A DNA stretch of 64,000 nt from Bacteroidaceae bacterium (GTDB lineage: Bacteria > Bacteroidota > Bacteroidia > Bacteroidales > Bacteroidaceae), in contig JAGCMB010000030.1 of the NCBI GenBank assembly GCA_017646665.1, forward strand, positions 1 through 64,000, written 5' to 3'. The position numbers and the translations under genes were made by a program. The notes under the pieces were generated by a model, which saw only the letters and a list, made by a program, of their open reading frames with translations, searched no databases and had not been told where the DNA came from. Positions 1 through 8,763 of this stretch are shown here, piece by piece (position 1 is the stretch's first letter; each line of letters starts with the position of its first letter).

Positions 1-1
1 C

Positions 2-340
2 ATTCAATCATCAGAAAAGCCACAATTACTGTACCAAGAAATGGGAAGTTTATTCTTATTTAAAGGAGATACTGTAGAAGCCATCAATGCGTACAACGAA
101 GCTATCAAGTGCAATCCTTGTTATGCACGTCCCTATATTTGGCTTGCCGAGATTTTCGAGGAACAAGGCAAAAAAGATTTGGCTGTAAACAATTATTTGA
201 GTGCGGTGCGTTTGTTCCACGAAAACAATTTTTATAAAGAAATGGGATATTATGCAAATAGGGCATTACAATTAGACTCAACAAATATAGAATTGGAGAA
301 TTACCTTATACTTTACTATGCAACAGAGAATGAATATTAG
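2..340 (+). CDS. TPR-repeat protein, C-terminal fragment (5' end outside window)
   Basis: The reading frame is open through the left edge, so the first in-window ATG at 41 is probably internal and the gene starts outside. The visible 113 residues contain TPR-type helical pairs: a segment with GDTVEAINAYNEAIKCNP and then ARPYIWLAEIFEEQGKKDLA, with the alternating small and aromatic residues typical of tetratricopeptide repeats. TPRs form helical scaffolds for protein binding. No catalytic motif or membrane segment is visible in this part. The parent protein cannot be named. The next gene starts 23 bases downstream on the same strand. Confidence 0.6.
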   Translation: MQSSEKPQLLYQEMGSLFLFKGDTVEAINAYNEAIKCNPCYARPYIWLAEIFEEQGKKDLAVNNYLSAVRLFHENNFYKEMGYYANRALQLDSTNIELENYLILYYATENEY

Positions 341-363
341 AATCCTATTGATTATTTAGATAA

Positions 364-858
364 ATGACTAATATACTTTTCTACATAATATCGTCAATTT
401 TTTATGCTTGTTGCAGGATAATGACACAGCTTGGAGGACTATTCGGGTGGACATACAACGAAGCCTGTGTTTACATTAATCTGTACCTGCAATATGCAGT
501 GCTGATACTGTCTGCTTTATCTGTTATTTATATAGCGGTAAAGAAGCTAAGACAAGGGATTACAAGGCGTAGGACAACAGTGTTTATATTGACCATATTA
601 TACAATATTCCGTTTGTGCTATTGGGCATTTTCTTGTTCAACAGATATGGCAATATGGATTGTGACACTGCGTTCGTTCTTTGCAAGGACGACCTTTTTG
701 CATTAGGCACGCATCTTGACATTCCAACAAATATGCCATATTATAAAAAAGGCTGGACTGAGTACTATATTGTAAATCTTATTATTTTTGTGGTGCTTTA
801 CCTGTTGGCTCTGTTTGCTAATTGGTGGATAAAACGGATTATCAAAAAACACGCATAG
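364..858 (+). CDS. Hypothetical multi-pass membrane protein
   Basis: A 164-residue protein that I do not recognise. Hydrophobic stretches at about residues 3-20, 43-60, 71-91 and 133-157 suggest three or four membrane segments. Basic residues flank the second (KKLRQGITRRR) and the C-terminal segment ends KRIIKKHA, which would place the C-terminus in the cytoplasm by the positive-inside rule. Between the third and fourth segments is a loop of about 40 residues with two cysteines (MDCDTAFVLCKDD) that could pair in the periplasm. It lies 23 bases after the TPR gene and 12 before the next gene, so the three are probably co-transcribed. No function can be assigned. Confidence 0.5.
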   Translation: MTNILFYIISSIFYACCRIMTQLGGLFGWTYNEACVYINLYLQYAVLILSALSVIYIAVKKLRQGITRRRTTVFILTILYNIPFVLLGIFLFNRYGNMDCDTAFVLCKDDLFALGTHLDIPTNMPYYKKGWTEYYIVNLIIFVVLYLLALFANWWIKRIIKKHA

Positions 859-870
859 CACAAATATTTA

Positions 871-1467
871 ATGAAACGCTTTCTATTGCTCCTTTGTCTT
901 CTCTCTTTATGCTTGGGAATAGTTTATATACATTTTGAGAAAAAGGTAACTCGATTTGACCTGCCAAAGGGTGAACTCAAATGGTCGAACAAGAGACCGC
1001 AAAATGCCAAGATGTGTGTTCCAGCCGCTTTCACCGATGAACAAGGACAAATTCTTGGGGCTTACAGGATAAATGGAAAGAGCTATGAAGCGAACAAGAC
1101 TATGAGAATGAGAGTCTCCCTAAAAGGGGATATGTTCTTTATCAGTAGTAAATGGATGGGCGACAATGGTTTCCAACAACTGACATTGGTTAACAATTCA
1201 AAAGCAATGAAGTTCCACGACACGCGTAAGACTATACGCAGAGCTTTATGTAAAGACAAGGACGGTGTTTTTATATTGCAGTCCAATTACCCGATGACAA
1301 TGTCCGATTTTGCTCTGGAATGTGGCAAACGCTGTACAAATGCAACCTACCTTGATATGGGAGAATTTGGTTACGGATATATCAAAAATGGATTGTTCAC
1401 AAGACCACTATACGTTTGGGGATACTTCACAAGAGATAAACAGACCAATTGGTTATATATTGAATAG
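871..1467 (+). CDS. Secreted protein, possibly phosphodiester glycosidase (DUF2233/NAGPA) family
   Basis: A 198-residue protein with an N-terminal signal or anchor (MKRFLLLLCLLSLCLGIVYI). The body resembles the DUF2233/NAGPA fold of phosphodiester glycosidases: an early segment around FTDEQGQILGAYRINGK, a middle block with DTRKTIRRALC, and a late YLDMGEFGYGYI that sits where the family has its Asp-Gly-Gly signature. The match is by pattern memory only. The canonical Asp-Gly-Gly is Asp-Met-Gly here, so activity is uncertain. It follows the membrane gene by 12 bases. Several TTA and ATA codons and the AT-rich sequence differ from the genes after 1951. It could instead be an uncharacterised Bacteroidales family. 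Confidence 0.4.
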   Translation: MKRFLLLLCLLSLCLGIVYIHFEKKVTRFDLPKGELKWSNKRPQNAKMCVPAAFTDEQGQILGAYRINGKSYEANKTMRMRVSLKGDMFFISSKWMGDNGFQQLTLVNNSKAMKFHDTRKTIRRALCKDKDGVFILQSNYPMTMSDFALECGKRCTNATYLDMGEFGYGYIKNGLFTRPLYVWGYFTRDKQTNWLYIE

Positions 1468-1629
1468 AGGTCGTGAATCACTATTGCAAATAAGAGCTTA
1501 CAGAGTGTTTAAGAAGTTGCAAAATACCGCGATATATGGTAAGTTGAAACACTTAAAAAAGATTCAAGAGAATTGTAAAAATGCCCTTTTTATCGTTTGT
1601 TTTGTAGCTAAAGAACATTACCTTTGTAA

Positions 1630-1847
1630 TGCAGAAATCACTGCGAGAGATATTTAACAGCAAGAATTAAAGCATTGAATTACACACAACGTGTAAACCA
1701 ATCTGTAAACCAGAAAACACTATGCGAACTGTTCAACCATTCAAGCGTAAACATTACTAAACGCTATCTTGGATAATACAAAAGGAGATTTTACAGACAT
1801 ACGATTGTCTGAGTTTTCAAGCCTTACAACAGCTACATTTTTTTGAT
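1630..1847 (+). pseudogene. C-terminal remnant of a tyrosine recombinase/integrase, frameshifted
   Basis: Frame 1 from 1630 is open and ends LCELFNHSSVNITKRYLG before a stop at 1774. This is the conserved tail of Bacteroidota phage and transposon integrases: the His-containing LFNHSS box and the Arg-Tyr that carries the catalytic tyrosine. Reading on in the next frame from 1773 gives IIQKEILQTYDCLSFQ, which continues the family's usual sequence after the tyrosine, so one base appears to have been lost near 1773. The frame is closed upstream by a stop at 1627, so the catalytic Arg and most of the protein are gone. There is no start codon or ribosome site. The family call rests on remembered patterns. 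Stretch 1468-1629 shows nothing else recognisable. Confidence 0.6.
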
Positions 1848-1895
1848 TGATGTATTTTAAAATCACTTCAATCAAGGATTGTTAGTTTTTGGTAG

Positions 1896-1925
1896 TTGCA
1901 GTTATTGTTAAAAGTATTATCTTCG
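1896..1925 (+). promoter_or_regulatory. Probable Bacteroidota promoter for the S46 peptidase gene
   Basis: TTG at 1896-1898 is followed after 19 bases by TATCTTCG at 1918-1925. This matches the Bacteroidota -33/-7 form (TTTG, TAnnTTTG) with one mismatch in the -7 box. The start codon lies 25 bases further on. Confidence 0.5.
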
Positions 1926-1950
1926 CAGAAAATATAACAGACAAGACATT

Positions 1951-4005
1951 ATGATAAAGAGAATCCTTCTTTGCGCGGTTGCGTGCATCACATTCACCAC
2001 TGCCACTGCCGACGAGGGTATGTGGCTTCCAAGCCTCATCAAGGAGCGCGTAAAGGATATGCGCAGAATGGGTTTTAAACTGAAAGCCGACGATGTTTAC
2101 TCTACCACAAAGCCTTCACTGAAAGATGCTGTAATGCAGTTCGGTGGCGGTTGCACAGGCGAGTTCATCTCGGCCGAAGGCCTTTTGCTCACCAACCATC
2201 ACTGCGGATATGCGTCAATTCAGAAGCTCTCTTCGGTGGAGCACGACTATCTCACAGATGGCTATTGGGCTAAGTCACGCGCCGAGGAGCTGTATGTACC
2301 CGGACTCACAATTAGCATCCTTGAAAAGATGGAAGATGTGACCGACAGGATTGCAGCCGGCGAGAGCAAAAGTGACATAATAGCACAAGCCACACAAGGC
2401 AAAGGATACCGTGCAAGCATTGAATCAATGTATTATGGCAACCAGCACTATCTTTTTGTCTACCGCGTTTTCCGTGATATTCGTCTTGTCGGTGCTCCCC
2501 CATCGTCGATAGGCAAGTTCGGTGGCGACACCGACAACTGGATTTGGCCACGTCACACCGGCGATTTTTCAATGTTCCGCGTGTATGCCGATGCCAATAA
2601 CGAGCCGGCCGACCACTCAGCCGATAATGTTCCATACCGCCCCAAGCGATTCTTCCCAATCTCTACAAAGGGCGTCAAAGAGGGCGATTTCACTATGATT
2701 TACGGTTTCCCAGGAAACACTCAGGAATATGTAACAGCCGATGCCGTTGAATATGTTGCCAAAGTGTCGAACCCGATGAAGATTGCCCTGCGCACAATAC
2801 GCCTCGACATCATTGGCGAGGCACAAAGCAAAGACGTTGCGACACGCATTGCTTACGCAGCAAAACACGCAAACATTGCCAACGCGTGGAAGAAGTGGCA
2901 GGGCGAGAGTCTTGGACTCGAACGTCTTGGAACAGCCGACAAAAAGCAGGCATACGAAAAAGCTTTTGCATCGTGGGCAACAGACAAGCCTCAATATGCA
3001 TCACTGCTCGACTCAATGCATAATGCATACAAGGAGGTCATCCCAGGATATTTTGCACGCGAGCTGTTCAATGAAACAATAGCCGGAATAGAGGTTTACA
3101 ATTTTGCAGCGTGGCTCAACTCAAAGCACGCAAAAGGCGACAAGCTGACAGCCGACATTCAAGCAGTAGGACGCAAGTACTATCTCAACGATTACAGGGT
3201 TGAGATTGACAAGGCCATAGCAAAGCGTATGATTGCCGAATTTGTCAGCCGTATGCCATCGGCAAACATACCACAACAATTAACAGCAAGCATAGATAGT
3301 TGTGGCAGCGTTGAGCAGTTTGTCGAAAACCTCTATGCAAACACACAGCTAATAAGCAAATACCCTCTCACAACAGAGGAAATCCTTGCCGACCCGATTG
3401 TGCAGCTTGCCTCCTGGTTCGCGCCACTAGCCGAGAAGAACCTTAACTATGCCTATCGCAACCTCAGCAATGTACCCACCGTTGAAAAGTGGTACAAGGA
3501 GTATATGAAGGCATTGCGCGAGTGGGACAAGGAGCGTGCTTTCTACCCCGATGCAAACTTCACTCTCCGTGTCGCATACGGCACTGTCTGCGGTTACGAG
3601 AATGTCGACGGCGAGTACCACACACACCTCACCACCCTCGATGGCATTATGGCAAAGGACAACCCCGAGATTTATGACTATAACATACCACAAGTACTGC
3701 GCGACATATATGCCGAGAAGGATTACGGCCGTTGGAGCATAGAAAAGAACGGCAAGAAGACAATCCCTGTATGCTTCCTTGCCAACAACCACACTTCGGG
3801 AGGCAACTCGGGTTCACCGGTAATCAACGGCAAGGGCGAGCTCGTCGGCATCAACTTCGACCGCACGTGGCGTTCTACAATGAGTGACATTGAGTTTGAC
3901 CCTGCCATTTGCCGCAACATTTCAGTGGATATACGTTATGTACTTTTCGTCATTGACCGCGTTGGTGGCGCAAGCTACCTTTTCGAGGAGATGAATTTGA
4001 AATAA
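1951..4005 (+). CDS. S46 family dipeptidyl-peptidase, DPP11-like (Asp/Glu-specific)
   Basis: A 684-residue serine peptidase that cuts dipeptides from peptide N-termini, expected in the periplasm. Residues 1-20 form a signal peptide. The triad elements are visible: TNHHCGY at 81-87 (His), RHTGDFSMFR with Asp205, and GGNSGSP with Ser620. In S46 enzymes the residue 18 after the catalytic serine sets P1 specificity: Arg673 in Porphyromonas DPP11 (acidic P1) and Gly in DPP7. Here it is Arg638 in GINFDR, which points to Asp/Glu specificity. Length is close to the family's roughly 700-720. It leads a + strand run in which the next gene, a putative amino acid antiporter, starts 18 bases later. Family certain, subtype likely. 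Confidence 0.93.
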   Translation: MIKRILLCAVACITFTTATADEGMWLPSLIKERVKDMRRMGFKLKADDVYSTTKPSLKDAVMQFGGGCTGEFISAEGLLLTNHHCGYASIQKLSSVEHDYLTDGYWAKSRAEELYVPGLTISILEKMEDVTDRIAAGESKSDIIAQATQGKGYRASIESMYYGNQHYLFVYRVFRDIRLVGAPPSSIGKFGGDTDNWIWPRHTGDFSMFRVYADANNEPADHSADNVPYRPKRFFPISTKGVKEGDFTMIYGFPGNTQEYVTADAVEYVAKVSNPMKIALRTIRLDIIGEAQSKDVATRIAYAAKHANIANAWKKWQGESLGLERLGTADKKQAYEKAFASWATDKPQYASLLDSMHNAYKEVIPGYFARELFNETIAGIEVYNFAAWLNSKHAKGDKLTADIQAVGRKYYLNDYRVEIDKAIAKRMIAEFVSRMPSANIPQQLTASIDSCGSVEQFVENLYANTQLISKYPLTTEEILADPIVQLASWFAPLAEKNLNYAYRNLSNVPTVEKWYKEYMKALREWDKERAFYPDANFTLRVAYGTVCGYENVDGEYHTHLTTLDGIMAKDNPEIYDYNIPQVLRDIYAEKDYGRWSIEKNGKKTIPVCFLANNHTSGGNSGSPVINGKGELVGINFDRTWRSTMSDIEFDPAICRNISVDIRYVLFVIDRVGGASYLFEEMNLK

Positions 4006-4023
4006 TACAATAAGCAACTGTTT

Positions 4024-5682
4024 ATGGATTATCTCAACGGGCTTTTCTTTGAGCACTCGGCATTGCAAGCCATCGTAGTAATTTCGCTCATATCAGCCAT
4101 AGGCCTTATGCTCGGACGCATACGTGTATTTGGCATTTCACTCGGAATAACATTCGTATTCTTCACAGGTATCCTGGCCGGACACTTTGGATTGACTGTG
4201 GATAGCCAGATGCTGTTCTATGCCGAGACATTCGGTCTTGTACTCTTTGTTTACGCATTGGGATTGCAGGTGGGTCCCGGTTTCTTCAGTTCAATGCGCA
4301 GCGAGGGTGCCAGATTACTGTTGCCGGCCATTGGCGTTCTGCTCACCGGAACACTGTTTGCTGTCGGCTTGAGTTTTGTAGCCAATGTGGCAATCTCCGA
4401 TATGTCGGGAATTCTATGTGGCGCAACCACCAACACACCTGCACTTGCAGCAGCACAACAAACCCTTAAACAGTTAGGGATGGACGGCAGCGGGGCAGCG
4501 TTGAGTTGCGCCCTTACATACCCGCTTGGCGTTGTAGGAGTTATTTTTGCAATGATATTTTTGCGGAAAGTATTTGTAAAGCCCAACGACCTTCCACGTC
4601 CCGACAGCAAACACAAGAAGAATGTTTTTATTGCAAGCTATTGTGTTACAAACCCCGAAATATTCGGCAAGACAATTTCCGAGATACACGACCGGCACAA
4701 CCATTTTGTCATTTCGCGTATGTGGCACAATGGGCACGTACTCATACCGATGTCCGACAGAGTGCTACAAGAGAATGACGTTCTGCTTGTCATTACAAAG
4801 CCCGAGGAAACAGAACTGTTGCGACAGATATTCGGCAAGCAGGAGCAGAAGGACTGGAACGCTGAGAATATCGACTGGAACAAGATTGACAGCGAACTGA
4901 CATCGCAACGCATCATTGTCACACGCCCCGAAATCAACGGTAAAAAGCTCTCTGCTTTGCGTTTACGCAATAACTACGGCATAAACATCAGCCGCGTCTA
5001 CCGCTCCGAAGTGCAACTGCTCGCAACCCCCGACCTTGTTCTGCAGCTTGGCGACCGTCTTACCGTTGTGGGCGAATCGGCCGATATCAAACGAGTGGAG
5101 AAGATTCTTGGCAATGCCGTAAAAAGCCTTAATGAGCCGAACCTCGTTTCGGTGTTCATAGGTATGATATTAGGTCTTATGGTAGGTTGTATTCCATTGG
5201 CAATACCCGGCATTTCCGTCCCCGTCAAGCTTGGCCTTGCCGGAGGCCCCATCATCGTCGGCATACTCATAGGAACATTCGGTCCACGACTACATATGGT
5301 AACCTACACCACACAAAGTGCCAATATGATGTTGAGAGCCATTGGCCTCAACCTATACCTTGCCTGCCTTGGGCTCGACGCCGGCGCACACTTTTTTGAA
5401 ACCATTGTACGCCCCGAGGGAGTATTGTGGCTTGCATTAGGCCTACTGATAACATTCGTTCCGGTAGTGCTCATAGGTGTTTTTGCCCTGCGGGTGATGA
5501 AACTCGATTTTGGCTCAATCACGGGACTCCTGTGCGGCTCTATGGCAAACCCAATGGCACTAACATACGCAAACGACACAATTGAAGGCGACAACCCATC
5601 AGTAGCATACGCAACGGTCTATCCGGTATGTATGTTCCTTAGGGTGATAATAATCCAGTTGGTGGTGATGTTTTTAATTTGA
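4024..5682 (+). CDS. AspT/YidE-type transporter with two RCK_C domains
   Basis: A 552-residue inner-membrane transporter of the aspartate:alanine antiporter superfamily. The order is the usual one: about five or six membrane segments (residues 15-180), two cytoplasmic TrkA-C/RCK_C regulatory domains (about 198-270 and 295-365), then a second membrane block to the C-terminus. The two membrane halves repeat the same motifs, GILCGATTNTPALAAA near 125 and GLLCGSMANPMALTYA near 500, which is the internal duplication typical of the family. Substrate is unproven. Family members move aspartate, alanine or other small acids. Sitting directly after a DPP11-like peptidase suggests, by inference only, a role with acidic amino acids or dipeptides. 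Confidence 0.85.
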   Translation: MDYLNGLFFEHSALQAIVVISLISAIGLMLGRIRVFGISLGITFVFFTGILAGHFGLTVDSQMLFYAETFGLVLFVYALGLQVGPGFFSSMRSEGARLLLPAIGVLLTGTLFAVGLSFVANVAISDMSGILCGATTNTPALAAAQQTLKQLGMDGSGAALSCALTYPLGVVGVIFAMIFLRKVFVKPNDLPRPDSKHKKNVFIASYCVTNPEIFGKTISEIHDRHNHFVISRMWHNGHVLIPMSDRVLQENDVLLVITKPEETELLRQIFGKQEQKDWNAENIDWNKIDSELTSQRIIVTRPEINGKKLSALRLRNNYGINISRVYRSEVQLLATPDLVLQLGDRLTVVGESADIKRVEKILGNAVKSLNEPNLVSVFIGMILGLMVGCIPLAIPGISVPVKLGLAGGPIIVGILIGTFGPRLHMVTYTTQSANMMLRAIGLNLYLACLGLDAGAHFFETIVRPEGVLWLALGLLITFVPVVLIGVFALRVMKLDFGSITGLLCGSMANPMALTYANDTIEGDNPSVAYATVYPVCMFLRVIIIQLVVMFLI

Positions 5683-5688
5683 TAGGAT

Positions 5689-5940
5689 ATGGCAACTGTC
5701 AAACGAACAGCCATCGTAGGCGACCTTTTCATTGAAACCGGCAACAAGGAGATTGAGATATACCGCATTGCCCCTGATGGCAGCGGCGCGCTCAAACGCA
5801 TAGACGATGTACAGGGGACAATACGCCATATAGCCGAGAAGGCCGGTTTTGAACGTGACTACAACCTGAGTTACCGCCAATATGTGGCAAGGCTCATACA
5901 GCATATAAACGGACTCGAAAACAAGAAAAACGACAGATAA
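5689..5940 (+). CDS. Small conserved-looking protein of unknown function
   Basis: An 83-residue soluble, charged protein that I cannot name. It has no signal peptide or membrane segment. The first half looks beta-rich (TAIVGDLFIETGNKEIEIY) and the second half helical (YRQYVARLIQHINGLENK). It starts 6 bases after the transporter stop, with GATAGGAT as a possible ribosome site, and ends 2 bases before the GH95 start. It is therefore almost certainly translated with its neighbours. The tight packing between two well-conserved genes is the best evidence that it is real. Function unknown. Confidence 0.65.
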   Translation: MATVKRTAIVGDLFIETGNKEIEIYRIAPDGSGALKRIDDVQGTIRHIAEKAGFERDYNLSYRQYVARLIQHINGLENKKNDR

Positions 5941-5942
5941 TC

Positions 5943-8447
5943 ATGAAAAAGACACTTGCACTCCTTACTCTTTTGTTGTGTGCCATTGGAATCAATGCAC
6001 AGAACGATTACATCAACGGTCTATCAATCTGGTTCGACCAGCCCACAACCCTCAACGGACGCGCAATATGGTATGGCGGCCGTCCTGACCTGTGGAAAGG
6101 CAAAGGCAAACCCGAATGGGCAGGCGATGCAGCCTACAATGCCGACAAGGAGTGGGAATCATACTCACTGCCCATCGGCAACGGTAGCATAGGCGCGAAC
6201 ATCCTGGGTTCGCTCGAGGCGGAGCGTATCACCCTCAACGAGAAGACCCTGTGGCGCGGTGGCCCTAACACCGAAAAAGGTGCAGAATACTATTGGAACG
6301 TGAACAAACAATCGGCGCATCTGCTCGACGACATACGCCAAGCATTCCTCGACGGCGACGACGCACTTGCAGCAAAACTCACGCGCGAGAACTTCAACAG
6401 CACAGCCTCATACGAATATTATGGTGAAAAGCCTTTCCGTTTCGGAAACTTCACCACAATGGGCGAAATATATATTGAGACAGGACACAACCTCATTGGC
6501 ATGGGCGACTACAAGCGCATCCTCTCGCTCGATTCGGCCTTGGCCGTTGTACAATACAACAGGAATGGCGTTGATTTTGAACGCAAGTGCTTCGTATCAT
6601 ATCCTGCCAATGTGCTGGTCATGAAGTACAGCGCAAGCAAGCCCGGAATGCAGAACCTCACATTCAGCTATGCTCCGAACCCTGTCTCTGAGGGCACATT
6701 GATACACGCAAGCTACGACCAACTGCTGTGGAAAGCAAAGCTCGACAACAACGGTATGGAATACACCGTGCGCATCAAGGCTGTCGCAAAGGGCGGACAT
6801 TATACCCTTGAAGAAAACGCTATAAGAATTGTAGGAGCCGATGAGGTATGCTTCTACATTACCGCCGACACTGACTACAAAATCAATTTTGACCCCGACT
6901 TCAATGACCCAAAGACCTATGTGGGCGTAAACCCCGAGGAGACAACAAAGAAGTGGATAAAGGATGCCGAAGCAAAGGGATACGACCAACTCTTTGCCGA
7001 GCACTATGCCGACTACTCGGCACTCTTCAACCGCGTTGAACTGAACATCAACCCCAACGCACCCACTACATTGGAGTTCCCTGCAGTAAGGAGCCTGCCA
7101 ACCGACAAGCGCCTTGCGAGCTACCGCACCGGCAAGCCCGACTATGCACTGGAACAGCTATATTTCCAGTTCGGCCGATACCTGCTTATCTCAAGTTCAC
7201 GCCCCGGTAACCTGCCGGCGAACTTACAAGGAATTTGGCACAACAATGTCGACGGCCCCTGGCGTGTCGATTATCACAACAACATCAACCTGCAGATGAA
7301 TTACTGGCCATCGTGTGCCACCAACCTTTCGGAGTGCACACTGCCACTCATAGACTTCATACGCACACTGCAAAAACCGGGCGAAGTGACAGCAAAGTCA
7401 TACTTCGGTGCACGCGGCTGGACAGCAAGCATATCGGGCAACATATTCGGTTTCACAGCACCGCTCATCAGCCAGGATATGTCGTGGAATTTCAACCCTA
7501 TGGCCGGTCCTTGGCTTGCAACACACGTATGGGATTACTATGATTACACACGCGATAAAAAATTCCTCAAAGAAACAGGATACGATATAATAAAGAGCAG
7601 TGCTATCTTCACTGTCGACTACCTTTGGAAGAAGGACGACGGCACATACACAGCCGCTCCATCAACATCGCCCGAGCACGGTCCTATTGACCAAGGAGCC
7701 ACATTCGTTCACGGCGTTGTACGCGAGATATTGCTCGATGCCATTGCCGCAGCCGAGGTGCTGGGCGTAGACAGCGAATTGCGCAAGGAGTGGAAGAACG
7801 TGCTCAAGAACCTTGCACCATACACCATAGGCCGTTACGGTCAGCTAATGGAGTGGAGCAAGGATATTGACGACCCCAACGACCAGCATCGCCACGTGAA
7901 CCACCTTTTCGGCTTGCATCCGGGACACACCATTTCACCGGTGACCACTCCCGAACTTGCCGAGGCATCAAAGGTTGTCCTTGTTCACCGCGGCGACGGC
8001 GCAACAGGCTGGAGTATGGGTTGGAAGCTCAACCAATGGGCGCGTCTGCACGACGGCAATCACGCATACACCCTATTTGGCAACCTATTAAAGAACGGCA
8101 CTCTCAACAACCTTTGGGACACTCACGCCCCATTCCAGATTGATGGTAACTTTGGTGGAACAGCCGGCATAACAGAAATGTTGATGCAGAGCCAAATGGG
8201 ATTCATACACCTATTGCCGGCACTGCCCGATGCTTGGGAAGAGGGCAAGATTGTAGGCATCTGCGCACGCGGCGGCTTTGAAGTGGAAATAAACTGGAAA
8301 GAGGGCAAGCTCACCGAAGCTGTAATAACATCAAAGAACGGCGGTCGTTGCAATCTGCGTTATGGCGAGAGCACACTCTCTTTCAACACAAAGAAAGGTG
8401 GTACCTACAAGGTAATCCTGAAGAACGGTAAACTGAAGAAGGCATAA
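5943..8447 (+). CDS. GH95 family alpha-L-fucosidase (or related alpha-1,2-glycosidase)
   Basis: An 834-residue secreted glycoside hydrolase with signal peptide MKKTLALLTLLLCAIGINAQ. GH95 enzymes are inverting and act mainly on Fuc-alpha-1,2-Gal ends of host glycans such as mucins. Visible marks are the N-terminal beta-domain motif LPIGNGSIGANILG, the NINLQMNYWPSCATNLSE segment (Asn447-Asn453 region, matching the active-site asparagines of Bifidobacterium AfcA), SPEHGP with Glu578 as the likely acid, and FQIDGNFGG with Asp734. Length fits the family. It overlaps nothing, begins 2 bases after the small gene and is followed 25 bases later by lysO. Some GH95 members prefer L-galactose, so the exact sugar is not fixed. 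Confidence 0.93.
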   Translation: MKKTLALLTLLLCAIGINAQNDYINGLSIWFDQPTTLNGRAIWYGGRPDLWKGKGKPEWAGDAAYNADKEWESYSLPIGNGSIGANILGSLEAERITLNEKTLWRGGPNTEKGAEYYWNVNKQSAHLLDDIRQAFLDGDDALAAKLTRENFNSTASYEYYGEKPFRFGNFTTMGEIYIETGHNLIGMGDYKRILSLDSALAVVQYNRNGVDFERKCFVSYPANVLVMKYSASKPGMQNLTFSYAPNPVSEGTLIHASYDQLLWKAKLDNNGMEYTVRIKAVAKGGHYTLEENAIRIVGADEVCFYITADTDYKINFDPDFNDPKTYVGVNPEETTKKWIKDAEAKGYDQLFAEHYADYSALFNRVELNINPNAPTTLEFPAVRSLPTDKRLASYRTGKPDYALEQLYFQFGRYLLISSSRPGNLPANLQGIWHNNVDGPWRVDYHNNINLQMNYWPSCATNLSECTLPLIDFIRTLQKPGEVTAKSYFGARGWTASISGNIFGFTAPLISQDMSWNFNPMAGPWLATHVWDYYDYTRDKKFLKETGYDIIKSSAIFTVDYLWKKDDGTYTAAPSTSPEHGPIDQGATFVHGVVREILLDAIAAAEVLGVDSELRKEWKNVLKNLAPYTIGRYGQLMEWSKDIDDPNDQHRHVNHLFGLHPGHTISPVTTPELAEASKVVLVHRGDGATGWSMGWKLNQWARLHDGNHAYTLFGNLLKNGTLNNLWDTHAPFQIDGNFGGTAGITEMLMQSQMGFIHLLPALPDAWEEGKIVGICARGGFEVEINWKEGKLTEAVITSKNGGRCNLRYGESTLSFNTKKGGTYKVILKNGKLKKA

Positions 8448-8472
8448 ACATTACACACAACCAGGAGCATAT

Positions 8473-8763
8473 ATGTTCATCGTAATAGCAATGATGTTCG
8501 GCGGCATAGCTTTCGGCTACCTTATGCGCCGCCACCGCTTCACCCACATTGGCAAAGCAACAATATTCTTCATTTGGATATTATTGTTTGTCCTTGGCGT
8601 GGAGGTGGGTGGCAACCCGAACATCATAATGTCGCTGCACACATTGGGCATTGAAGCCCTTTTCATTGCAGGAATGAGCATTCTTGGAAGTGCCATTGCG
8701 GCTATGCTGTTGTGGAAAAATGTGAAGAAGAACGAGGAGAGGAGGAAAAACAATGAAAGGTAG
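8473..8763 (+). CDS. LysO family exporter, N-terminal half (separate gene)
   Basis: A 96-residue membrane protein with about three hydrophobic segments: 1-14, 24-42 and 55-78. In Escherichia coli LysO (YbjE) this region and the next gene's product are one protein of about 300 residues that exports L-lysine. Here they are two genes. The C-terminus is strongly charged (KKNEERRKNNER). A ribosome site (CAGGAG) lies 9 bases before the ATG. The start of the second half lies inside this gene, an 11-base overlap that would couple translation. The split may be usual in Bacteroidales, so it need not be a mutation. Confidence 0.75.
   Translation: MFIVIAMMFGGIAFGYLMRRHRFTHIGKATIFFIWILLFVLGVEVGGNPNIIMSLHTLGIEALFIAGMSILGSAIAAMLLWKNVKKNEERRKNNER

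Noticed and set aside
1310..1657. A 115-codon open frame (+) overlapping the secreted protein gene and running into the integrase scar
   Set aside because: Its first half lies out of frame inside the better-supported gene, and the rest has no recognisable motif. The recombinase tail is in a different frame.
1690..1712. Tandem TGTAAACCA units considered as an attachment site or iteron
   Set aside because: Only two 9-base copies, and they fall inside the recombinase-derived coding remnant (RVNQSVNQ), so the likeness is explained by codons.
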